Assembly: GCF_011752935.1 (NCBI RefSeq)
Contig: NZ_VWWO01000001.1
Location: 2,976,001-3,040,000, forward strand
Origin: Chitinophaga sp. Cy-1792
Lineage (GTDB): Bacteria; Bacteroidota; Bacteroidia; Chitinophagales; Chitinophagaceae
Direction: 5' to 3'
Length of the DNA stretch: 64,000 nt
Positions within the stretch are counted from its first letter, which is position 1; each line of letters starts with the position of its first letter. The notes beneath the pieces are model-generated. The model ran no database searches, had not been told where the DNA came from, and saw only the letters and a program-made list of their open reading frames with translations. Both the position numbers and the translations under genes were made by a program. Of this stretch, positions 46,009 to 54,992 are shown piece after piece.

Positions 46009-46590
46009 TTATCGCTTGTTTGCGCGTTGTTGTTTTTCCAGTATAATTTTGAGATTCCGCTTCCCGTTCTGAATATGGCTTTTTACCTGCATCAGATTAA
46101 ATCCCGTTTCATCAGCAATCTGCTGGTAGGATTTTTTATGAAGATAAAAAAGGTCCACACAGATTTTCTGCTCAGGACTTAACTGGTTCATCGCCTGCTC
46201 CATATTCTCCAGCATCAGGTCCTTTTCCTGGTGCATACGCTTATCTTCCTGCTCCGCTTCCATACTTCCAAGGTTTCGGTCGCTGATCTCTTCCTTATAC
46301 TTCATATGGTTCTGACGGATCTGCATCAGACAATGGTTCTTGGCTACCTGGTATATCCAGGCACGGAAGTATTGTATCTCATGTTTGTTGACATCTGACA
46401 ATACTTTCAGGAAAATCTGCTGTACGGCATCACGTGCATCTTCCTCATTTTTGAGGTATTTCATGCACATACCCAGTAAAAGTACGGCGTAGCGGTCGAA
46501 TAATTCACCGATCCACTCGCTGTTACCATCTGCTTTGAACCGTAGCAGTAATTCCTGGTCTGATATGTTATGTATTTCCGGATAATTCAC
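46009..46590 (-). CDS. ECF-type RNA polymerase sigma factor
   Basis: The product has 193 residues. Region 2 shows FDRYAVLLLGMCMKYLKNEEDARDAVQQIFLKV (abridged by sense) and YFRAWIYQVAKNHCL; region 4 shows NQLSPEQKICVDLFYLHKKSYQQIADETGF and VKSHIQNGKRNLK. These are ECF sigma-70 hallmarks. It pairs with the membrane anti-sigma gene immediately downstream. Target promoters are not known, and there is no SusC with an STN domain nearby. Confidence 0.93.
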   Translation of the reverse strand: MNYPEIHNISDQELLLRFKADGNSEWIGELFDRYAVLLLGMCMKYLKNEEDARDAVQQIFLKVLSDVNKHEIQYFRAWIYQVAKNHCLMQIRQNHMKYKEEISDRNLGSMEAEQEDKRMHQEKDLMLENMEQAMNQLSPEQKICVDLFYLHKKSYQQIADETGFNLMQVKSHIQNGKRNLKIILEKQQRANKR

Positions 46591-46731
46591 AGGCTAAAAA
46601 ATGGAATGCTGCTTATAAGATGCAATCTTCATAAAAATTCCATAAAATTAATGGATAATAAATGTGATTTTTTTTATATCGCTGGTAGATGCCTGCCTTT
46701 TACGCCATCCATAACCTGCTTTTATTAAATG

Positions 46732-46768
46732 AAAACAGCCATCTCTACCCGGTAGAGGTGGCTGTTTT
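46732..46768 (-). terminator. Terminator of the second sigma/anti-sigma unit
   Basis: AAAACAGCCATCTCTACC and GGTAGAGGTGGCTGTTTT pair over 18 positions (one G-U) with a one-base centre, 22 nt past the stop of the anti-sigma/TPR gene; on the minus strand a T-rich end follows. Confidence 0.88.
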
Positions 46769-46789
46769 ATATCTTTTGTCAATGGAGAT

Positions 46790-47965
46790 TTACATCGAAT
46801 CGAGTGCCTGCTGGGCGGCATTCTTCATACTGCCTTCCATACGTACTACTTCCTTAAACATGCGTCTGGCCTTGCCGGACTGGCCCTTACTGCGATAACA
46901 GATGGCCAGCTGGTACCGCGCCAGTTCTACATACCTGGGGTTTCCATTCGACTCTATCCTGCGATAATGGTCCATGGCCTCGTTTATACTGCCCTGCTGC
47001 TGTAGTTGTAAGGCAGATTTATAGAGATTTTCATCACTATTGGTCATGGGAACGGTAGCGACTTCTTTTTTAGGCGTTTCGTCCCTTCTGGGCGCCTCCG
47101 GAGTGGCCAGGTCCTTTTCTTTAGCTGCCACCAGGGCTTTTGCAGCGGCGTCTTCTTTTGCCTGCTGGTCTCGCTGTAATTGTTCGTTTACTTTATTGAT
47201 AGAATCCGTTTTACGGGCCGCTGCTGCGGCTGCAAGATTTACTTTTCGGATACTATCAGTCCTTGCCTTCAGTTTAGCTGCTTTGGCAGCATTTAGGGCT
47301 TTTAATTTTGCTGAATCCGCGGCACTTAGCACCACAGGGGGAGCGGCCGGCTTAGCAGCTGGCGCAGGAGCAGTTGTTACAGGTGTGGTGCCCGGAACGG
47401 CCAGTATATTTCCCGGAACGGGTTGAGCAGTCACCGGTACAGCAGGAGGAGGAGATACGTGATCAGGTTGTACGATAGACTGGTCGGGATTCGTTTCTGT
47501 ATCTGTTTTATCCGCAGTTTCATGTACCGGCGGCACAGCGCTGGCCATAATACGTGGTACTACCGGCTGGTTACGGATATGTCCTCGGAGTACATATACG
47601 CCACTGATGCCCATGGCGCCGAATGCCAGGATCCAGAAGAATACCAGGAAATTTTCCTTGTATTTTTCCTTGCGGGTATATTTTGCCACCTTCTGTGTAT
47701 GTGATACCGGGGAAATGCTTTGCTGGATATAGCGTTGCAGTTTGCCGGTAAGGTCGTTGTAACGATCCGTGTTCCCTTCCTGTTCGAGCGCCTGTAATGC
47801 TTCAAAGCAGAGATCACAATCTACCAGGTGTTGTTCTACCAGGTGTTTTTCCACGTCTGTCAGTCTCCCGTCCAAATAGCGGGGGAACTGATCCTTACTC
47901 AGGCAACGGATGCCTGAGAAGATCTTGATCACCTTATCATGCTGGGTTGAATGATTATTTAACAT
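46790..47965 (-). CDS. Anti-sigma-like membrane protein with Ala-rich linker and TPR-like tail
   Basis: The product has 391 residues. The N-terminal zinc motif HLVDCDLC (about 47-54) matches anti-sigma zinc fingers. A membrane segment (about 108-130) follows, then a long Ala/Pro/Lys-rich stretch of low complexity (about 150-300, many AAK and KAR units) and a C-terminal TPR-like region (NLYKSALQLQQQGSINEAMD, YQLAICYRSKGQSGKARRMF). It overlaps the sigma gene by 11 nt, so they form a pair. The large periplasmic part suggests it scaffolds envelope proteins as well as restraining the sigma factor; that is inference. Confidence 0.8.
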   Translation of the reverse strand: MLNNHSTQHDKVIKIFSGIRCLSKDQFPRYLDGRLTDVEKHLVEQHLVDCDLCFEALQALEQEGNTDRYNDLTGKLQRYIQQSISPVSHTQKVAKYTRKEKYKENFLVFFWILAFGAMGISGVYVLRGHIRNQPVVPRIMASAVPPVHETADKTDTETNPDQSIVQPDHVSPPPAVPVTAQPVPGNILAVPGTTPVTTAPAPAAKPAAPPVVLSAADSAKLKALNAAKAAKLKARTDSIRKVNLAAAAAARKTDSINKVNEQLQRDQQAKEDAAAKALVAAKEKDLATPEAPRRDETPKKEVATVPMTNSDENLYKSALQLQQQGSINEAMDHYRRIESNGNPRYVELARYQLAICYRSKGQSGKARRMFKEVVRMEGSMKNAAQQALDSM

Positions 47966-48530
47966 ACGCCTGATTGATGAAAAGCTTGGCCAATTTGTTT
48001 TTGGAAGCCTTCAGCTGGTTGCGCACCTTATCCCGGTTCCAGCCTTTGGCTGCAGCTAATTCTGTGAATGATTTATTTTCAAGATAAAAGTCCTGCAACA
48101 GGGACCTGTCTTCTGCAGGAAGGCGTTGCAAAGCCTGTTCCAGCCGGACGACAAGCTCCTCGCGGTCTATAGTATTTGTAGATGCTTTCTCCACCTTGTT
48201 CTCGATGTGCAGGATGTCTCTGCCATCGCGGGACGGGTAGAACGGGGTGGTTTTTTCCTGTTTGCTGAAGTAACCGCGCAGCGTATGCAAGATCCATTCA
48301 TTTGCTTTATAGATGGATTGTGTTTTGAGACTTGCGCTAAGTCGCTGTAGTAAATTGGGAAAAACAACGTTGGGGTCAAGGTTGGTACGATTATTTAACT
48401 GAGGTAGGGAAATTGCCACCAGTAAATGACTGTATCTTTCCATCAACACGCCCTCCGCTTCCCGGTCTTTTTGTTTTCTGGTCCGGGATATTAACTCTTT
48501 ATCCGATAAACTGGTTAACTGCTGGTGCAT
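47955..48530 (-). CDS. Divergent ECF-like sigma factor
   Basis: The product has 191 residues. Region 4 is recognisable: LEQALQRLPAEDRSLLQDFYLENKSF, then a helix-turn-helix with WNRDKVRNQLKASKNKLAK. Region 2 (SDKELISRTRKQKDREAEGVLMERYSHLL) is weaker than in the neighbouring sigma factor. It overlaps the downstream anti-sigma-like gene by 11 nt, a sign of translational coupling. It is therefore a second sigma/anti-sigma pair beside the first. Confidence 0.8.
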   Translation of the reverse strand: MHQQLTSLSDKELISRTRKQKDREAEGVLMERYSHLLVAISLPQLNNRTNLDPNVVFPNLLQRLSASLKTQSIYKANEWILHTLRGYFSKQEKTTPFYPSRDGRDILHIENKVEKASTNTIDREELVVRLEQALQRLPAEDRSLLQDFYLENKSFTELAAAKGWNRDKVRNQLKASKNKLAKLFINQAYVK

Positions 48531-48622
48531 AAACTTAATATTTTATATTTACGTATTAAATCGGAAAAAGTTCATTACCGGTACAAGATTATTGGATACT
48601 AAAACGGATTTATACAATTCAT

Positions 48623-49393
48623 ATGCCATATGCTGTTGTAACTGTGCCTGTTGCGCCTTTGCGCATGGAATGGGCACACAGAAGCGAAATGATTTCCCAG
48701 TTGCTGTGGGGCGAATGCGTGGAAATACTGGCATCAGCCGCCGGCGGGTGGGTGCAGGTCAGAAATCAATATGATGATTACATCGGCTGGGCCACGGAAT
48801 CACACCTTCAGCCCATCGATGAATTATTCTACAAGCTTCCGGTTACCGGGTATCTGCCTGAATGGAGTAACGAGGTGATATTTAATGGTCAGCCTATGAT
48901 GGTTCCCTTCGGCTGCCTCGTTAAATGTCAGGGCGGTTCCTCAAACTGGGGTCAATCTGTGGTCAATATCCCGGCAAATCTCGCGACTACCGACGTACCT
49001 GCAGCGCAGCGGGCAACTGTTATCAGGGATGCTGCCATGAAATACCTGAATACTGCCTATTTATGGGGCGGAAGGTCTGTTTTTGGGGTAGATTGCTCCG
49101 GCCTTACCCAGAATACATTTAAACTGGCAGGGATTGAACTCTGGAGAGATGCCTACCAACAGGCAACCCAGGGTAACGCCGTCGACTTCCTCCAGGAGGC
49201 ACAATTGGGCGACCTCGCATTTTTTGATAATGAAGAAGGTCGGATTACCCATGTGGGCATCTTACTAAATGATCAGGAGATCATACATTCATCCGGTAAG
49301 GTAAGAATAGACCCGATCGATAATCAGGGCATTATCAACCGCGATACAGGGATACGTACCCATAAGCTGCGGATTATAAAAAGATTGCTGTAA
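48623..49393 (+). CDS. NlpC/P60 cysteine peptidase with SH3-like domains, no signal peptide
   Basis: The product has 256 residues. The N-terminal SH3b-like region (about 1-125) is followed by an NlpC/P60 domain with the nucleophile in VFGVDCSGLTQ, His in RITHVGI and a following third residue in EIIHSSGKV. There is no signal peptide, so it probably works in the cytoplasm, like the YkfC-type enzymes that cut gamma-D-Glu links in recycled wall peptides. The start at 48623 begins MPYAVVTVPV, fitting that family. It is divergent from the second sigma factor. Confidence 0.9.
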   Translation: MPYAVVTVPVAPLRMEWAHRSEMISQLLWGECVEILASAAGGWVQVRNQYDDYIGWATESHLQPIDELFYKLPVTGYLPEWSNEVIFNGQPMMVPFGCLVKCQGGSSNWGQSVVNIPANLATTDVPAAQRATVIRDAAMKYLNTAYLWGGRSVFGVDCSGLTQNTFKLAGIELWRDAYQQATQGNAVDFLQEAQLGDLAFFDNEEGRITHVGILLNDQEIIHSSGKVRIDPIDNQGIINRDTGIRTHKLRIIKRLL

Positions 49394-49450
49394 GGAAGTT
49401 ATATAAACGGTCCTGAACAAACAAACGCTTCCCTTTGCGGTAGCTTACCA

Positions 49451-49499
49451 CCGCCCCGGAGGGGCGGAACCACCCCAATGACACCGAAGGTGTCATTGG
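49451..49499 (+). repeat. Double-hairpin repeat, copy 3
   Basis: First hairpin: CCGCCCC, GGA, GGGGCGG (49451-49467). After seven bases, second hairpin: CCAATGACACC (49475-49485), loop GAA, GGTGTCATTGG (49489-49499). Compared with copy 2, three base pairs in the second stem are changed on both sides. A tail with AAAATCAAACATCAATCA resembles those of copies 1 and 2. Confidence 0.88.
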
Positions 49500-49534
49500 C
49501 AAAATCAAACATCAATCAAAATATTTGCTTATAA

Positions 49535-49571
49535 AAAAAGCTGGTGCCTATTTAGTTGACACCAGCTTTTT
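49535..49571. terminator. Bidirectional terminator between NlpC/P60 and ppa
   Basis: AAAAAGCTGGTG and CACCAGCTTTTT form a 12-bp stem with a loop of about 13 nt between the convergent genes. Confidence 0.88.
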
Positions 49572-49592
49572 CATAATCGTACTTTGTACAAT

Positions 49593-50132
49593 TTAGCTTT
49601 GTTTGAAGATCTTACGGTAATCTTCGAAGCTTTGTTTAATGATTTCTTCTGCTTTCGCTTTATTCTGGAATTCTTCCACGATAACGGTTTTCTTTTCCAG
49701 GGTTTTATATTCTTCGAAGAAATGACGCATTTCTTCAATAAAGTGAGGAGGCAGTTCAGATATATCGTTGATATGGTTTACGCTCATATCGTTGGCAGCA
49801 ACTGCGATGATTTTATCATCAGCTTCACCACCATCGATCATTTGCATAACACCGATAACTTTTGCTTCAATGATGCACATTGGAACGCAATCAACCTGAG
49901 ACAGTACCAGGATATCCAGTGGATCGTGATCGTCGCAGTATGACTGTGGTATGAATCCGTAGTTGGCAGGATAGTAAACAGAAGAGTAGAGTACCCTGTC
50001 CAGTTTCAGTAATCCGCTTTCTTTATCGAGTTCGTATTTGGCACGGCATCCCTTTGGAATCTCAATTATAGCATTTACAATGTGTGGTACTTCACTACCG
50101 GGACTCACACTATGCCAGGGATTTGTCATCAT
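49593..50132 (-). CDS. ppa: Inorganic pyrophosphatase (family I)
   Basis: The product has 179 residues, the usual soluble family-I length. The signature [11 protein letters not shown] (DxDPxD-type metal site) and the earlier [12 protein letters not shown] motif are present, with [16 protein letters not shown] near the start. It hydrolyses pyrophosphate to phosphate in the cytoplasm and pulls biosynthetic reactions forward. It is transcribed alone and ends in a terminator. Confidence 0.97.
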   Translation of the reverse strand: MMTNPWHSVSPGSEVPHIVNAIIEIPKGCRAKYELDKESGLLKLDRVLYSSVYYPANYGFIPQSYCDDHDPLDILVLSQVDCVPMCIIEAKVIGVMQMIDGGEADDKIIAVAANDMSVNHINDISELPPHFIEEMRHFFEEYKTLEKKTVIVEEFQNKAKAEEIIKQSFEDYRKIFKQS

Positions 50133-50336
50133 AATTTAATCTACTTTACTTTAATGTTTATAGTTCAATGCAAGCTTTAGTTCGTGAACAGGGGCAGCAA
50201 CCCTGCATACAGCAAAGATCGGATAGGAAAATTCCATGCCCGGCCCTCGCGAATGCGTGGCAAAATTACGTAACAAAGTGTTAATAGCTAAATTATTATT
50301 ATCCCGTAAGTTATGGCGGGAGAAAAAGGCAAGCTA

Positions 50337-50816
50337 TTAATGGACAGGAACGCTGGTTGCAGCGGTATCAGCCGGCATGGTGCCTGTAGAATCAAAGGTT
50401 TGTCCGTTACCGGCAGGTGGCGCATAGTTAGGAATGATACTTTCCAGTGTCAGCGAGATCTTCCACTGGCCACTTTCTTTCACCAATTGCAATACTTCCT
50501 CCTGATGTGCAGATGAATTAAGGATCGTTACTGATGCTTTATCACCCGCCTCATTCTTTTCCGTTTTAATTACCTCGATTTTGGCATTTCTGATCTTTTC
50601 CCTTTCGGCATCGCTACGGCGAGCATCAAAAAAAGAATAGAGCTGTATTACCTGTTGGGATTCTTTTGTGGCATAATCCCTTGCCTTGTCAAAGTTCGAA
50701 TCCTGAATGGCGTGCATAAAAGCCAGCGCCACTTCTTCCGGTGTAGCCTTTTTTTTGCAGCTGAACAACAAGGTTGGTATAACAGCCAGTAACAGGATTC
50801 GACGAATATTGGTCAT
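50337..50816 (-). CDS. DUF4878-type lipoprotein
   Basis: The product has 159 residues. A lipoprotein signal ends at Cys in LLFSCKKK. The mature part, TPEEVALAFMHAIQDSNFDKARDYATKESQQ followed by a beta-rich half with VKESGQWKI (abridged), matches small NTF2-like DUF4878 lipoproteins. A Pro/Thr-rich tail follows. The role is unknown, likely envelope binding. It is a lone gene between ppa and phoH. Confidence 0.78.
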   Translation of the reverse strand: MTNIRRILLLAVIPTLLFSCKKKATPEEVALAFMHAIQDSNFDKARDYATKESQQVIQLYSFFDARRSDAEREKIRNAKIEVIKTEKNEAGDKASVTILNSSAHQEEVLQLVKESGQWKISLTLESIIPNYAPPAGNGQTFDSTGTMPADTAATSVPVH

Positions 50817-50945
50817 GCGGTGGATAAATTATTAATATATCACTAACAAAAATAGGGTTAAACATTGAAATCTGCAAAGTTCCGTCATTATAACGTCATA
50901 CCCTTATGAGCACGAACTTACACTAAAGCTCGTTAAAAAAGCGTT

Positions 50946-50978
50946 AAAGTATTGGTACTCAGTGAGTACCAATACTTT
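50946..50978 (-). terminator. Rho-independent terminator of phoH
   Basis: AAAGTATTGGTACTC and GAGTACCAATACTTT form a perfect 15-bp stem with a 3-nt loop, 8 nt past the phoH stop. Confidence 0.9.
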
Positions 50979-50986
50979 TTAAGCTG

Positions 50987-51940
50987 TTAATCTTTATTGG
51001 CATCGTAAGCCCGGATAATGGCCTTCACCAGCCTGTGTCTTACCACATCTTCTTCATCCAGCTCCACATAACCAATACCATCGATATTTCTCAGGATACG
51101 GGTCGCTTTTTCAAGGCCCGACTTCTGGTTCTTAGGTAAATCGATCTGGGTAAGGTCACCGGTGATAATCGCTTTCGCAGATGCGCCGATACGGGTAAGG
51201 AACATTTTAATCTGTAAATCTGTCGCATTCTGCGCCTCATCCAGGATAATAAAGGAACTATCCAGCGTTCTTCCGCGCATATACGCCAGTGGGGCAATCT
51301 CTATAATACGGTTGGCCATATAATAACTCAGCTTCTCTGCCGGTATCATATCATCCAGCGCATCATACAGCGGACGCAGATAAGGATCAATCTTTTCCTT
51401 CAAATCGCCTGGCAGAAAACCCAGGCTTTCACCTGCTTCCACCGCCGGACGCGTAAGAATGATCTTCTTGATCGCTTTATTCTTCAAGGCCCTTACAGCC
51501 AGCGCCACTGCTGTATAGGTTTTACCGGTACCCGCCGGCCCGATAGCAAATACAATATCATTCCCGTCGGCCATCTTCACCATCTTCTTCTGGTTTGCCG
51601 TCCGGGCACGTACTGTGCGGCCATTAGGACCAAATACCAGTACCTCGTTGGGGTTACGGTCACTGAAGTTATCAGTGCCAGGACCCTCTTCATCCCCAAG
51701 GATCTGTTCAAAATAGTTCTCGGTCAGATTGCCGTTACGCTCCAGATACTTTACGATCTGGCCAATCTTTTCCTCCGCTGTTGCCACCTCTTCCGGCGAG
51801 CCGCTCAGCTTCAGCTGGGTACCTCTGGACAGGATTTTCAACAATGGGAACTTCTTCTTCAGTAAATCCAGTTTTCCGTTGTTTACACCAAAAAACTCAA
51901 TGGGATTAATACTGTCTAAGTTGATAATCGATTCAGTCAA
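50987..51940 (-). CDS. PhoH family ATPase
   Basis: The product has 317 residues, the PhoH length. An N-terminal KH-like part (about 25-95) is followed by the ATPase core with Walker A GPAGTGKT (about 133-140), AGESLGFLPGD, and Walker B FIILDEAQNA. PhoH proteins bind RNA and ATP in the cytoplasm and are linked to RNA handling under stress. It is a single-gene unit. The start at 51940 reads MTESIINLDSINPIEFFGVN, fitting relatives. Confidence 0.95.
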   Translation of the reverse strand: MTESIINLDSINPIEFFGVNNGKLDLLKKKFPLLKILSRGTQLKLSGSPEEVATAEEKIGQIVKYLERNGNLTENYFEQILGDEEGPGTDNFSDRNPNEVLVFGPNGRTVRARTANQKKMVKMADGNDIVFAIGPAGTGKTYTAVALAVRALKNKAIKKIILTRPAVEAGESLGFLPGDLKEKIDPYLRPLYDALDDMIPAEKLSYYMANRIIEIAPLAYMRGRTLDSSFIILDEAQNATDLQIKMFLTRIGASAKAIITGDLTQIDLPKNQKSGLEKATRILRNIDGIGYVELDEEDVVRHRLVKAIIRAYDANKD

Positions 51941-52337
51941 TGATTCTAAGATTTAAATTGTCCAGGAAAAATGTCGATATTATCATGCCGAATATATTCA
52001 ATTCTTACGCAACCTGAATAGCAATCTTGTTAAGCTTGCACTAATTTCTCCAGATACCTCGCCTGATTGATCCGGCCCTTGAAATAACAACAGCTCTCGT
52101 TCAGCTGGCCGCATTGTTTGTCAGGATGTTAATCCAATGCGAAGATATTACTCGTTCACCAGATTCTGCCAAATGAAAAATCCACACACGTGGATAAAAC
52201 ATCCACAACCTTCCGACAGACCTCGCCTTCATTCATTAAACATTTTCCTACATTTATGGAATTAAAAGTAATTTCTGCTATTTAATAGCTATTTTTAGGG
52301 CCTTTGCAGACACAACGATATTAAGTTCCGCTATCAT
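51941..52337. other. Divergent spacer, nothing identified
   Basis: This 397-nt AT-rich gap separates phoH and the five-PAS kinase. It must hold both promoters. I saw no gene, clear hairpin or convincing promoter pair in it. Confidence 0.5.
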
Positions 52338-54983
52338 ATGAATATAGCTATGGATCAGCATTACCAGCATCTGCAACACCTGGAAGCTGCCATCAACTCC
52401 TGCGCACTGTCAGTAACAGTTAGCACGGACGGCACCATATCCTCGGTAAACAAACTGATGCTCAATGCGCTGCAGTTACGGGAGCAGGCAGTCTGCGGAC
52501 AACTGCTCGAATCTATCCTGCTTCCCGCAAACGGGGACCAGTGGGCCCGTACCATGCATGCCATCAACAACGGTAAAGCTGTACGTGAACAGTTCTGCTT
52601 CCTCATAAACGGTGAAAAACCACTATGGCTCGAAGCCGGCGTAAATCCCGTCTCCCCTGATAATAACAGCTCCGAACAATATCTGATCATCGGCATGGAT
52701 ATCACAGATCGTAAACTATCCGAACTGCGTATCCAGGAAGATGAACAGTATTTCCGCCAGATACTGGAAAACCTCCCGATAGGACTCCAACAGTTCTCCC
52801 CGGAAGGTATCAGCATGGAAATGAACAGCCGCCAGCGACAGATCTGGGGACAAGACCACGCGTTCTTTACCCGCCAGAATTATAACTGGCTCTCTGATCC
52901 GCATTATCGCCTCAACGGACTGGCCAAACTGTTCGAAGATGTACGCAGCGGCCGTAAAACAATGAAAAGAGAAATTCTTCTCAACTTTTCCGAGAAGAGT
53001 TACGACGATATCACCCGCATTTATCCTGTTTATTTCGAAGCAACCGTTTTCCCGGTAGTAGATAAACAGAGTAATATGGCCAACCTTTTCCTTATCCTCG
53101 ATGATATCACAGAAAAGAAACTGGCCGAAATCAGCCTCCAGAAAAGCGAACGACTGCTGGATAATATTATAGAAAATCTGCCCATCGGCTATATTCAGTT
53201 TGATAACTTCGGCTTTATCCGCCGCATCAATCAAACCCAACGTAATTTCTTTGACTCTCCGCATCCCACCGCACGCCGACAGTTCAATGTGATGAACGAC
53301 GAGTTTGCGACCATGTTCGAACTGGATGATCTCTTCCAGCAGGCATTACAGGATAATATGCCGCTACGCCTGGAAAAGAAGGTGGACTTCGGAAAAGATG
53401 GCCGCTGGACAAATATAGACCGGGAAGTGTACCTTGATCTGACCGTATTTCCGGTCGTCAACCCGGTAGATAAGGAAAGGATCGTAGTAGCACTGGTAAA
53501 TGATATCACCGACAAGAAAACACAGGAACTGGAAAATATTAAAAACCAGGAATTCCTGCAGCAGACCGGCCAGATCGGAAAAATTGGCGGCTGGGAGCTG
53601 GTCGTAAATACAGGCGAATTCAGATGGTCTGAAGAAGCATGTAATATCCACGGTTGTACACCCGGAACTTCCATTACCCTGGATGATGTACTGGCCTTCT
53701 ATACCGAAGAATGCCGGCAAAACCTACGCATACTGATCGATCAGTGTATCCGTAACGGTAAGCCTTTTGATGCCCAGATGGTCATCGAAACACCTTATGG
53801 CGTTGTTAAAAGAGTGAGGGCAATCGGTCAGGCCGATATCTCCAATGGCTCACCCAAACGTATATACGGCGTTGTGCAGGATATCACCGAACAATCCGCC
53901 ATCCGCGAAGCACTGACCCGCAACACGGAACTGATGCGGCTCTTCTTCGATACCATTGACATGGGCTACGTAGCCATGGAACCAGATGGACAACTCAACT
54001 TCCTCAATCAGAAAGCAGAAAAACTGATCGGAAGAAAAGCACTTACCGGCAGCAATATCTTCGAAGTATTTCCTAAACTGAGCGGCACCGTTTTCTATGC
54101 ACGCCTCCAGGAATGCATCCGGCAGCAGGCTTCTCAGTCGTTCGGTATCTACTTCCCGGCGCCTGACAAATGGTTCGACTTCCTGCTGACACCTATGCAG
54201 GACGGCGGTATCTCCGTGTTTATAAGGGATATCACCGAAAGCCGCAAAATGCAGAAAGAGCTGCGCCGCGCCAATGATCAGCTGTCTAATCTCAATAAAA
54301 ACCTCGTCAACCAGAATAAACAACTGGAAGACTTCGCACATATCACCTCCCATAACCTGAGAGCACCTATCGCCAACCTGAAGGCGCTGATGCAAATGCA
54401 CAACGAAGCTACTTCCCAGCAGGAACGCGAATTATACCTGGGTATGCTGCATGAGGTGATTAAGAAAATAGACGAAACCCTCAACGATCTCGTAGAAGTA
54501 GTACAGATCAGAAAGGATGTCAATGTTGAAAAAGAAAAACTCTTCTTCGCCGACAGGCTGAAGAAGGTAACCGATATTTTGCTGGTAGACGTTGAAACGA
54601 GCAATATTCAAATCTCATCAGATTTCAGCAAAGCGCCTGCCCTGATATATTCCAGGATATATCTCGACAGTATCCTGCAAAACTTTATCACGAACGCCAT
54701 CAGGTACCGCTCGCCGGAACGTACGCCGGAGCTGCATTTGCAGACATGGGTAGAGAACGACCTCATTGTGCTTACCGTTGAAGATAATGGTGTAGGTATA
54801 GACATGGAACGATTCGGTAACAAGTTATTTGGCTTTAGAAAGACCTTCCACAAGAACAAAGATGCCAAAGGAATCGGGCTGTTTATTACCAAAACACAGG
54901 TAGAAACAATGGGAGGAAGTATAAAAGCTGAGAGTAAACCAGGTCTCGGAACCAAATTTATTATTACTTTTAGGCCTGAATAA
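52338..54983 (+). CDS. Soluble multi-PAS sensor histidine kinase
   Basis: The product has 881 residues and no membrane segment. Five PAS-type domains can be read at about 10-130, 137-265, 271-400, 405-525 (with the IGGWELVVNTGEFRW pattern) and 528-645, each closing with an ITD/ITE sequence. HisKA (about 665-735) shows AHITSHNLRAPI with the phospho-His, and the HATPase domain shows VEDNGVGIDMERF and KGIGLFITKTQ. It senses redox, ligand or light cues in the cytoplasm; the cofactor cannot be read. A receiver gene follows after 9 nt. Confidence 0.93.
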   Translation: MNIAMDQHYQHLQHLEAAINSCALSVTVSTDGTISSVNKLMLNALQLREQAVCGQLLESILLPANGDQWARTMHAINNGKAVREQFCFLINGEKPLWLEAGVNPVSPDNNSSEQYLIIGMDITDRKLSELRIQEDEQYFRQILENLPIGLQQFSPEGISMEMNSRQRQIWGQDHAFFTRQNYNWLSDPHYRLNGLAKLFEDVRSGRKTMKREILLNFSEKSYDDITRIYPVYFEATVFPVVDKQSNMANLFLILDDITEKKLAEISLQKSERLLDNIIENLPIGYIQFDNFGFIRRINQTQRNFFDSPHPTARRQFNVMNDEFATMFELDDLFQQALQDNMPLRLEKKVDFGKDGRWTNIDREVYLDLTVFPVVNPVDKERIVVALVNDITDKKTQELENIKNQEFLQQTGQIGKIGGWELVVNTGEFRWSEEACNIHGCTPGTSITLDDVLAFYTEECRQNLRILIDQCIRNGKPFDAQMVIETPYGVVKRVRAIGQADISNGSPKRIYGVVQDITEQSAIREALTRNTELMRLFFDTIDMGYVAMEPDGQLNFLNQKAEKLIGRKALTGSNIFEVFPKLSGTVFYARLQECIRQQASQSFGIYFPAPDKWFDFLLTPMQDGGISVFIRDITESRKMQKELRRANDQLSNLNKNLVNQNKQLEDFAHITSHNLRAPIANLKALMQMHNEATSQQERELYLGMLHEVIKKIDETLNDLVEVVQIRKDVNVEKEKLFFADRLKKVTDILLVDVETSNIQISSDFSKAPALIYSRIYLDSILQNFITNAIRYRSPERTPELHLQTWVENDLIVLTVEDNGVGIDMERFGNKLFGFRKTFHKNKDAKGIGLFITKTQVETMGGSIKAESKPGLGTKFIITFRPE

Positions 54984-54992
54984 TAAGCTTAT

